This document shows positions 30,094-38,766 of a stretch of DNA of 64,000 bases, piece by piece. The translations under genes and the position numbers were made by a program. Below the pieces are notes generated by a model that saw only the letters and a list, made by a program, of their open reading frames with translations, was not told the origin of the DNA and made no database searches. Numbering within the stretch: the first letter of the stretch is position 1; every line of letters starts with the position of its first letter. The stretch comes from Mantis religiosa. Its lineage: Eukaryota; Arthropoda; Insecta; Mantodea; Mantidae. The DNA is taken from positions 102,386,963 through 102,450,962 of the forward strand of contig CM060953.1 in NCBI GenBank assembly GCA_030765055.1, written 5' to 3'.

Positions 30094-32377
30094 ATGCATT
30101 TTGCTTTTCTTTTGTGTCACATTAAATGTAAAAAGGTTGTATGTAAAGTATATTGCCCCTTGTTTTCTGAGTGAGAATTTTGAGATTTAGTGTATAGTGT
30201 GCTAAGCTATTTTGTTTTGGAATATGATGTATATTATTGGCAAATGGCAATACTTGGATAGATGTTTGATGAATTAGATGTCAAAAGTTGAACATACAAT
30301 TGTTATTATTGAAAGTCACAATTAATTGATATTAAAAGTATATGTTCCCTAATAACTGTTTTGAGTTGAATAACCTCATTTGATGATAAATTTTACAATG
30401 ATTAGGAAATTGAAATTTTGTTTATTAATTTTAAGTTTACATTCTGGAATAGTGCTGTGCTACCTCGATAAGAAGGATGAATGAAATTATGTGTGATTAT
30501 GTGAAAGATGTAGAGGTAAAGTTTATCTGGTTAATGGGGTTGCTGTAATGTGCCCGTTAATCCAGTGTTTTAGGCTCGATAAATGGCTGAAATGTGCTTA
30601 TCGATGCAAGTAATTAAGTGTATTTTTGAGTTTTGTTTAGCATTGGTGCTGAAATGTGCATGCTAAGATGATGAGGAAAACCTGAATCACAGAGAGGTTT
30701 GTGAATGACTGTTATGAAGCTGAGACCTGGGGATGTTCTGTTTGTCATCCTCGCCATAGTTACCAGGTATTTGGGAGATAGCACATTACTAGTACAGATG
30801 TTTACTTTGTCTCTTTATTGCAGGATGCTAATAGTTTGAACATTTTGATAAAATTGTTTTGCATTAAGAGTGATATATATTTTGGAGTTGTGTGATTACC
30901 AGTATGCTTTAATGGTTTATTGAATTCTAAGTTTTATGTTGAAAAGCAAAAGTACCCTTCAATGTATACAAAAGTTTTAGAATAGGCTAAGACATGATAC
31001 TATATTTTCTCTTTTGTGTATCTAGGATGTGAAATTTTGAGGCCCCAGAACTTAATTTTTCTTCCAGTTTTGTTCTATGTATTGTGTTGTAGAACGATTT
31101 TTTTTTTTTTTTTTTTTTTCCGTTGGGGTAGTAATGTGACAGTAGTTTTGTTGGCATGCAAAATGTTGATGTTAGTAGATTGTAAGTAGTTTTGTTGATT
31201 TGAAAGGTAGTAGTACTGATGATATTAAGTAGTGCGCGCACATAATAAATATGATTGAAATTATAATGGTAAAACAAAGAGAAAAACTGAGCTCATTTTT
31301 GTTTAAGTGTACACGTCAGTTTTTGTTAAAAAGTTTATGGCCACGTGTAATATTTTGGGGTACCCCTCTAATTGTAAGTTTTGGTATTTGTAATATTTTT
31401 ATTCAATGTTTTGGAAGGTCAAATTATTTTGTGCTGTGTGTGTATTGTATTATTTCTACCCTAAGGGGTTTTTGTAAAGTTTTGATTGTGACATTCCTAT
31501 GTTTTATGTATTCTTTTGTGAAGATTATTTTGTGAAGATTATTTGATTTATCTTGTCAAAATTTGTAAGCTATATATATTGCCGAGTGATGGAAATTATC
31601 TTAGTTTTATCATGTATCTTGCTACCCAGATGGGGTGTACCTAATTTTTTTGTATTATTTATTATTGTTCAGAAGTGAAGTTTGTTTTTAATGATGTAGT
31701 TGTCTTCTGTAATTGACGTACACTTATATTTTTGGAAATAATGTTGTAGTATGATGATACGTATCAAGCCAGCCCTATTTATCTGCGTTCCTGCTGCACC
31801 ACACTGTTCCTGCCGAACTGTTTGCACCATGGGAGTACTAAACCTGCCACACTGCCTTGTGTCATCGGGCTCTGGTCCGCCCTTTATGACCACTGTTCGT
31901 CAGAGCTTTGGCAGCTATTAGTGCTGTCACTTCGTACCTGTGTTGGGGGCAGAAGAACTATTAATGCCCCACATTGTTATTCAGTGTAGAGCAAGTACAA
32001 TTGTGCTCAATTCAGTGGTCTTTATTCATCAGTGACTGCAGTGCAAGCTTCAAGTTTTTTATTACATTTGTGAGACCAGTGGGAATGGAATGTACTGTTC
32101 AGGCAGGTTGTGAAACTTTTTTTTGCTTGGTGCAGTAGTGGTGAAAAGTGCTGAACTTCATTTATTTTTCTTTGAGGGCTTTTTAATTAAAGTTATAGAC
32201 AGACACTGGAGTAAAGAAACGAATGTGTAACGTCAAGAGAAGATTTATGTTTGTAATACTGTTTGTGATGTTTGTATGCTAATTTTTTTTTTGTTCCATC
32301 ACTCGAGCGAGTTTCTTTTCATTTGTTATTAATTGTTCTGTTGACCCTGGGTCAACAGCTTGTGGTCCGGGGGGAGG
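30094..32377 (+). other. 2.3-kb non-coding 3' region of the Gypsy element
   Basis: No envelope gene: frames are short and AT-rich. It contains a T-run (31098-31120) and a GC-richer patch at 31760-31980. A G-rich polypurine tract (GGTCCGGGGGGAGG, 32364-32377) lies directly before the 3' LTR and would prime plus-strand synthesis. The longest frame (31251-31535) has a hydrophobic composition but no signal, glycosylation pattern or coding bias that would make it env. Confidence 0.6.
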
Positions 32378-32770
32378 TGTGGCAACCCTGTATGGGTTGT
32401 CAGACCTGGCGCCACTGGCTGATCTTTGTTCATTGGTTGCGCTGGAGAGGGGGTTGGCTTCCTCTTCCGCAGACGACCAGCCGCCACCAGAGAGAGAGGA
32501 TGTGTTGGTAGCAACCCTCCGGAACACAAACCTCATTGAATGTAAGTTGTCTGGAATTATTAAACCTCTTTTTAGAATGCATTTGTGAGTTTTCCTTCGC
32601 TGGACCTTCCACCTTTCACCACCATGCAGGTAAGCTAGTTATCAGTAAAATAACATGTCCACCCTACCGCGTGGTGTAACTAGTGTTTGTTGAGATGGTT
32701 TAGCTCTACCGCTACGGATTCCCCCCCAAAGCTAATAAATATTAAATCTATTCTAATGTAGGGTGTGACA
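32378..32770 (+). repeat. 3' LTR of the Gypsy element
   Basis: 393 bp, by eye without any difference from the 5' LTR; followed by the ATAT target duplication. Confidence 0.95.
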
Positions 32771-32954
32771 ATATTGATGATTCACATCTTCCCTGCAAAC
32801 CAACCAGGAAAATCTTAATTCAAGATCACTTACCCCTATATTAATATCCAGGCTTTTGAACATATTTTTATTTTAGTTTCCATATACAAGGGCAATCAGC
32901 AAGCAAGTGATTGTTGTAACTCACACAAACTGTATATATAAACTTAAGAAGGTT

Positions 32955-33060
32955 AGAACTACAACTGAAAAATTTAATGCCACAGCAGGAATTCGAACCA
33001 CAGATCTTCGCTATGCATAGCTGCTCAACCACTAAATTACCATGCCTACATCACATTAAA
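32955..33060 (-). repeat. Diverged S2 fragment
   Basis: ACTGAAAAATTTAATGCCACAG, then a B-box complement GAATTCGAACCACAGATCTT and CCATGCCTACATCACATTAA at the A-box end. Same layout as 19345 and 24598. Confidence 0.6.
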
Positions 33061-33205
33061 TTCTCCAGCTGATTCACAACGTCCAGCAGACAAATGGGGA
33101 AATCTCATTTCGAGATCCTTTGGTGACTTACGACTTTAAATTCTCTAGCTGATTCACATTATCTCAGCAGACCAATAAGGAAATCTGAGTTCGAGATCGC
33201 CTCCC
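33055..33205. repeat. Imperfect tandem repeat of about 76 bp
   Basis: AAATTCTCCAGCTGATTCAC ... GAGATC at 33057-33118 is repeated diverged as AAATTCTCTAGCTGATTCAC ... GAGATC at 33137-33198. Origin unknown. Confidence 0.6.
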
Positions 33206-33520
33206 TTATGATACTAAACTGATTCACATTATTATAATACTGTCTTATTTCTATTGCTCCCTAAATTTCTATGGTGATACCGGAGACTTTGTATTCATAA
33301 ACAATTGAAGATATTCTGATTTCCTGGACTGTAGGTTTTATATCATACCAGTTCCTTCTTATTTTGATTTGCATCTCTTTTGATGTTTTCCTGTATGCTT
33401 AAAAGGTTAATAACTTAACCAAAAGGTTAACAACTAACTAGTTACTCTCTTTTTAGTTATTACAACAAGGACATTGGCTTCAAAATTGTCAAAAATGACC
33501 TCTAAAGAGCCCTAAAAATA

Positions 33521-33814
33521 ATGAAAAACTACCTAATAAAAATTTACATATTTCATAATACATTAACATTAACAAACTTTGGGTCATTCCTCCAGCATTC
33601 CAAAACAGCACTGAAAAGTGCTCTTCTTTTGTATTGGAAAGCATGCCTGCATTGTTGTTCCCCTATACACTGCATACCTACACCCAAATGTACTATCTGT
33701 AAAGAGGATGTCATCATGAACAAACTCCATTTGGACAAATGTAATGGTCTCAAAAGTGGGAACCTACAGGCTTTATATTGGGAAGCTAGGGGGAAAATGA
33801 TGCAAATCAACTAA
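33521..33814 (+). pseudogene. LINE C-terminal Cys/His-finger fragment
   Basis: An open frame of 97 codons carries C-T-I-C-K-E-D-V-I-M-N-K-L-H-L-D-K-C (33698-33750), then L-Y-W-E-A-R-G-K-M. By recall this C-x2-C-x7-H-x4-C finger followed by Y-W-E-A-R is the very C-terminus of an insect LINE reverse-transcriptase protein. Upstream RT sequence is not present. It ends in TAA at 33812-33814. Confidence 0.5.
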
Positions 33815-33869
33815 TCCCCAGTGCCATTAGTCAACAGCAACATTAACAAACTGATTACGTAGAAAATGA

Positions 33870-34040
33870 AGCTAGTTACAGTGAAGCAATAAATATTACA
33901 CAAATATAAATATTTGCTACTAAAGCTACACTTATCTTAAGAAAATTAATTCTTAATGATGTTTCCATTGGAAAGAAGAAAGAAGTATTAACATCAATTT
34001 ACTTAAGATTTAGTAGCAAATATTTTTATTTGTGTGACAT
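33870..34040. repeat. Foldback element, ACAGTGAAGCAA family, copy a
   Basis: The arms are 33897-33924 and 34009-34036 (about 25 of 28 paired, ...AATATTTGCTACTAAA). The outer flank ACAGTGAAGCAATAAATATT (33878-33897) matches the start of the element at 37172. The centre holds a decayed hammerhead-like core: TTAATGA, T, stem TTTCC/GGAAA with an ATT loop, then GAAG instead of GAAA (33953-33977). Confidence 0.6.
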
Positions 34041-35248
34041 TAACAAACATTAACAACTCATAAATAATGAATATCTGGGTTGTATAATTACATTTTAAAA
34101 CTAATCTTAATAGAAAATGTGATTATTACCACTAAACAATTAGTAAACTTGCAATTATCATCAGATTTTTAATTGTATAAAATAATGACAAATATATTAT
34201 TGCACTCTTTTTTCAACTATGTGCTACATGAATTTAATGGCATGTATTGGAAAGAGTCTACTTTGTTTAAAGTTCCAAGGTACTACCATTAAATTATTGG
34301 CCTTTAGGAACTTAAATATCACTGACTCAAATAAGTTGTTAATATATTTTCTTTTCTGATATATCACCTAATTAGGTTTACTAATTACACATCAGCTCTA
34401 TTCTTGTGGAGTGCAATACGCCTAATTTCACATGTCAGTCTAACGAAGAGAGATCAATCTGAACCGATTACATTTTGGATCCTTACTTATTGGTTAACTG
34501 CAATACAGTAGATGCCCAAAATAATGAAGTTGTTGGGAGTCTTTCTTTTCCTCACGCTATAACCTTATGGCAATATACAGAGATATAACACTAGAAAGGA
34601 CAAATATCAGTCACACACAGTTGGAGAAGGGAAATATGCATGTAACAAATTGAAGTACACTATTAAATTCTCGTATATAAGGTAAATATGTTACAATACT
34701 TCAAAGTAATGAGTCAAACAATTTGTTACAATACTTTTAAAATTACTCACCAGTTATACTAAAAGATGTGATCCAGCCTGTAACCAATCTTGATTTATAT
34801 TCCTCTGTACATATTTTACACCAATCTAATTTTTCTTTGTTTTATAAAAATCAGTAAATATTGCTTCATGCAGTGACGTGCTACATTTTCTCTCCACATA
34901 CTTTGGCAAGATGGAGGAGATGAGTGCTGTTTGATTCACTTTGCCTGTCCATCCACAGAATTACATTGTTTAAATGAGTTATCACTTCACTAACATTTAG
35001 AATGTTTCTCTTCCGCCTCCACGTCATTTTCACCTCCACCATCATCTTGTTCTTCATTGTATTCTTTTTGTGGATTGTATTAAGGGAACTGTTGTGTCAG
35101 CTTCATATGCTACTCATACAATTTACTTATTAGAAAGGCGGTACAGATTTTGCACAAAAATGTTCACAAAATTTACCGGTTGATTTAGTTGTGCAAATCT
35201 GTTTGTATTAATGCAGTCACTATTGCAAATACTATAGATGAAATTACA
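34041..35248. other. AT-rich DNA, nothing firmly recognised
   Basis: At 34990-35090 the minus strand reads an acidic run (N-E-E-Q-D-D-G-G-G-E-N-D-V-E), which could be the C-terminus of an old transposase. Otherwise nothing. Confidence 0.4.
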
Positions 35249-35410
35249 GCAGAAGTCCGAAATAGTGTAGTCCAAAATACCATGGATTGAGATTTAACGC
35301 GGGGAAAGTACATCCCGAAAAATAAAACTGTGTTTTTAAAATTTATTTGTATTCACTGTTTTACTTTTGAAAGTTGAGTTTGTAAATGTCTTCAAAGAGC
35401 AGTTCTGCAG

Positions 35411-35659
35411 AACAATTTTTGCCCTCATCACACCCCTAGTGTTGACCTTGGCCACTTTATTGCTGTAACGGGACATGGAAACAATAGATTTTCTGTAAGG
35501 GCTGAAACATCTGTGTCTGCAGGAATTCTAAGACCTGGGAGAGTTAAAATATTATTTCAGTCTGAATCATGCCTTTTGAGTGTTAAGTCACATGTTGAGA
35601 ATACCAATAGTGTAAAGTGCAATCGATTTCAGGACTGGAATACACCTTCAGCATTACTG
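35411..35659 (+). CDS. Exon-like open frame of unknown function
   Basis: 83 open codons between an acceptor-like CTGCAG (35405-35410) and an excellent donor CTG|GTGAGT (35659-35660). The product begins N-N-F-C-P-H-H-T-P-S-V-D-L-G-H-F-I-A-V and includes R-P-G-R-V-K-I-L-F. I do not recognise it. The frame is open on both sides of the junctions for a while, and it lies within a DNA transposon remnant on the strand opposite to the transposase, so it could be chance or captured host sequence. Confidence 0.3.
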
Positions 35660-35719
35660 GTGAGTAATTGTATTTAAAAGTGCTGTACTTTACATTGCAT
35701 ACCTTTTTATGTACCTACC

Positions 35720-36265
35720 TATGGTAATTTATTATTACGTGAATGTTTCCTTACACCTTCACGGGATTAACTTTTGTCACATCAAAGCTCACAAGCATTT
35801 TCTCTTTGTTTTAGTAATTTTTTTTATTTAAAACCCTCACTATTCAAGGATGATTAACTGCCCTGAATGTTAATGCTTTCTCTTAAAATAAATAATTTAG
35901 CCATTGTAGAAGCACCCTTTTCCTGAACATAAAATTGCTAAATCCTTCTTCTAACAACATATTTGTCGAAATCATCTAGATCTATTACTTGTTTTGGAAC
36001 GCTATGCTTTTTACCTGGAGTTCTAAAGATGTGCTCTGATTTTCATTTTGTTTGTGTTCTTTAACAATTCTTTTCAATGTTCTTTCTGAAACTCCTGTAT
36101 CTTCTGATATGCACTTAAGCTTTCAGAATCTTTTTGAAAAATCTTCTGATATAACCAGTTCTTTGCTTTTAGCTTCTTTCTTCATGCATGATCATACATT
36201 TGAAACATTTTCTCGAGTCCTACTGTGTAATGTTTTGGATCCTAATTTATAAAGACTGATGGCAT
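35720..36265 (-). pseudogene. N-terminal transposase fragment of the Sailor-like type
   Basis: Read on the minus strand from 36260: S-K-T-L-H-S-R-T-R-E-N-V-S-N-V, then I-S-E-D-T-G-V-S-E-R-T-L-K-R-I-V-K-E-H (a helix-turn-helix), and later I-D-L-D-D-F-D-K-Y-V-V-R-R-R-I. Fragments resembling L-R-E-S-I-N-I-Q-G-S (about 35870) follow. The same order of blocks is found intact in the transposase at 52062-53402 (S-R-E-I-V-V-K-V, G-I-S-S-R-S-V-Q-R-I-L-K-E-H, I-D-S-F-T-V). It has stops and no DDE domain. Confidence 0.6.
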
Positions 36266-36697
36266 AAATAATTTATGCAATTATGAATGTCTGACAAATT
36301 TGCTATAATCACTCCTTATTAAAAACACTAATTTATGTCTTCAATAGTATGCTGTACAAAAAAGTGCAACAGTGAATTAACATGGACTGTGCCTGAGATA
36401 CATTCCCCTTCCCTCACCATGTTGAGTGCATGATTTCATCCAGCTGAATTATATGAGCTGATGAAAAGAATGGTGGTATCATTACTTTCCTGAAATGCAG
36501 TGTCCCATGTCAATGAACAGGAGTGGTGGTGAAAACTATACTGCAGAACCTCTGTTTGCAGAATATTTTATCTCAACTTTCCAAAGAAAAGAAAACTAAA
36601 TAAAATAATTGACTACATACTTTTATCTGCATTAAATCTGGATATGCTGTATTTTGGACTGCACTATTTTGAACCATGCTATTTCAGGCTTCTACGT

Positions 36698-37149
36698 ATT
36701 CAATTTTTAAAAAGCTCAAGTACAGCTTACATCCTCCCATACAAATAGATCTCTCAGAAAATCAGTTTTAGTAAACTTTCAGAGAAGTTTAAAATTGTCT
36801 TACTTGACCTGTAATGAGAGAGTTGTCAAAATGTCAGTTTGTATTGGCATTTCATCTTAAAAGATATTTTCTATGATCATTTTAACTCTGTTTTCTGCAT
36901 TGAATAATGTGTTCAAAACTCATATTCCAAAGTCGACACCCACATCAGAACCTGTTTTACTCAAAAAAATGTAATGTGAATGTCAAATCAAAATGCGTGG
37001 AACTGCTCCTTCAGAAAAAGAAAAAAAGAAAAAAAAGAAAAAAAAAAAAAACAGCACAATATAGACGAAAATGCTGGTATGGGGGTATTTGCAACTGTCA
37101 AAAACTGTTTTGGTAGAGGAAGCAATGCATTCTAAACCTAAATGTCGAA
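36698..37149. other. Unassigned DNA with an A-rich tract
   Basis: 37015-37050 is an almost pure A/G tract (GAAAAAGAAAAAAAGAAAAA-like). Nothing else recognised. Confidence 0.4.
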
Positions 37150-37370
37150 TATGTAAAATATGAAGCTTATTACAGTGAAGCAACAAATACTATATAAATA
37201 TAATAATTTGTAACATAAAACTCATCCTATTTGAGCTGATGATGTGAAGAATTATTCCACGAAATCGCAATCCTCATCAATTAATAAGACAATTGTCATA
37301 ATTTCTTATATGATAAATGAAGTTTTATGTTACAAATTATTATATTTGTATAGTATTACATGTCAAACTT
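37150..37370. repeat. Foldback element, ACAGTGAAGCAA family, copy b, with central hammerhead
   Basis: The arms 37188-37222 and 37321-37355 match at 34 of 35 positions. The outer flank ACAGTGAAGCAACAAATACT (37172-37191) parallels 33878. The 98-nt centre holds a complete hammerhead-like fold. No protein-coding sequence and no PLE coding remnants are beside it, so it looks like a small non-autonomous element of about 200 bp. Confidence 0.7.
37233..37275 (+). ncRNA. Complete hammerhead-like motif inside a foldback
   Basis: Stem I GAG (37233-37235) with CTC (37273-37275). CTGATGA (37236-37242) and one extra T (37243). Stem II starts GTG (37244-37246) with CAC (37258-37260) and continues past a bulge as AA/TT. 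GAAA (37261-37264). Stem III A-T (37264-37265) with A-T (37270-37271) around a CGCA loop, and C37272 as the cleavage base. This is the only copy in the window whose stem III has a real loop, so it could fold as a single molecule. Confidence 0.6.
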
Positions 37371-37934
37371 TCATGATTCATGTTCACTAAGTAAACGGTT
37401 CAGAAACTGCCAGCAGACTCACTGGTCTTTGCACTAACAGCATAAGTACATAAATAAAATAGTTTTAATAAGATAAATATGATATTTCATGACAAAACGA
37501 TTAAAACACCATTTAAGGATGTCATGTGAAGAAACTGTAACATTTCGCAAACACAACTCTGTTTTCAAATGAAATTGTATGACTCATTTATTTTTTTGTT
37601 TAAAGACAGATGGACAGACGGACAGACAGACCGACCGACAAATAGATAGGGAGAGAGTGAGAGAGAATTAGGTTTAGGGGCGACCAACCTAGAACATCAT
37701 TTAGCACCCAGGTTTAATAAAATAGCATATGTTCTTTAAATTGTCATAATAAATAAAATTTGCCTCACCCCTATTTTAATTCTTACTGAGTTATACCTAC
37801 AGCTTGGTGGAAAGATAAAAATATATAACACACAACTGTAGATCATGTTTTCGAAACTGGTTCAAAGTGATTTACCAAATAAAATTTCTCCATAAGTTCT
37901 TCTACAAGCCACAATTTTGTTTATCCTTTTTTTA
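37371..37934. other. Unassigned AT-rich DNA with a short GACA/GACC repeat
   Basis: 37604-37642 is a diverged tetranucleotide repeat (GACAGATGGACAGACGGACA, then GACCGACC). No gene recognised. Confidence 0.5.
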
Positions 37935-38766
37935 AAATCTAAAAGATATAAAAATAAACCATAAAGAAGATCAAGAGGGAGTACAATATAATGATTGGAG
38001 ATATCCGAACAAGACAACTAAAAGTACGCAAGTGAGTAGAAATACTATAACGGTATCGAATTCCTACAGCTTATTGACAGTACAAGACAACGAGGAAGCC
38101 GTCAACGAGGAAAATGTGAGTAATGAAGTAAATACCGTACAAAAAAGGAAGAGAAATCATATGGCAATCTACGGAGACAGCCATGCACGAAGATTAGCGC
38201 CGATGTTGAAGGAGATGGAACCGAATCTGAACGTGATTGGGTACACGCTACCAAACGCGAAACTTCAACATGTGACAAAAACTGCCAGAGAAGATACTGA
38301 TAAACCAGAAATTACCGTACTCATTGCAGGAGCAAACGACGTGTATAAAAATGAAGCACAGCATGCAGTAGAGGAACTTCAAAAATGGTTATGCTCAGGA
38401 CCAAAGGAAGACAAGACTGTAGTAGTAAATATTCCCCACGGGTATGACTTATTGTATACATCTTGTGTAAATCAGGAAATACGTAAAACCAACAAGCTCA
38501 TAAAATCCTTTTGTAGTAGTAATGAAAATGTGGATCTCATAGATGTAAGCAACTTAGACAGGGATATGCATACTACTCATGGCCTTCACATGAATACAGG
38601 AGGCAAAAGACATTTAGTTGAAATGGTTAAGCAAGCTATAGACACTATATATAACAGAATGGAGGCTCTTCCTGTTGACTCTATGGGTAATAGATGTGCT
38701 CTCAAGGAAAACAATTTGCAAATGTCGGAAAACCCCCAGCACTGGAGAAAACAAGATCCTATTTAG
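37935..38766 (+). CDS. LINE ORF1 protein with SGNH hydrolase (esterase) domain
   Basis: The frame is open from about 37935; no ATG defines a start, and the N-terminal part is truncated. The SGNH blocks are visible: Y-G-D-S-H-A-R-R-L (38170-38196, nucleophile Ser in G-D-S-H), A-G-A-N-D-V (38326-38343, Asn block) and T-H-G-L-H-M-N (38576-38597, where the family has D-x-x-H; Asp is replaced, His is present). CR1-group ORF1 proteins with this domain bind RNA and are thought to act on lipids or esters. The frame ends with TAG at 38764-38766, overlapping ORF2 by about 70 nt. Confidence 0.8.

Larger units (their letters stand above)
24701..32770 (+). mobile_element. Ty3/Gypsy LTR retrotransposon, complete, no env
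   Basis: 8.07-kb element bounded by 393-bp direct LTRs (TG...CA) that look identical, with an ATAT target duplication (24697-24700, 32771-32774). The order is LTR, leader with putative primer-binding site, gag, pol (protease-RT-RNase H-integrase), a 2.3-kb non-coding region, a G-rich polypurine tract (GGGGGGAGG, 32368-32377) and LTR. Integrase after RNase H is the Gypsy order. LTR identity implies a very recent insertion, but gag and pol each carry one frame break, so either it died on arrival or the breaks are sequence errors. Confidence 0.95.
35249..36697. mobile_element. DNA transposon remnant with AGAAGTCCGAAATAG-type ends
   Basis: The left end is CAGAAGTCCGAAATAGTGTA (35250-35269) and GTCCAAAATACCATGG. 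The right end on the other strand is AGAAGCCTGAAATAGCATGG, then AGTCCAAAATACAGC (36646-36697). The right copy has an extra internal repeat of the GTCCAAAATA segment. Inside are a minus-strand transposase fragment and a plus-strand exon-like frame. Length is 1.45 kb. Confidence 0.55.

Noticed and set aside
31251..31535. 94-codon frame as a Gypsy env
   Set aside because: Hydrophobic AT-rich frame without a signal peptide, furin-like site, Cys pattern or glycosylation sites; too short.
37015..37050. Poly(A) tail of a processed gene
   Set aside because: No coding sequence upstream that I can recognise; A/G mixture is not a clean tail.
36907..37116. 69-codon frame with a Lys-rich run
   Set aside because: Depends on the A-rich tract; no motif, no neighbours of the same protein.
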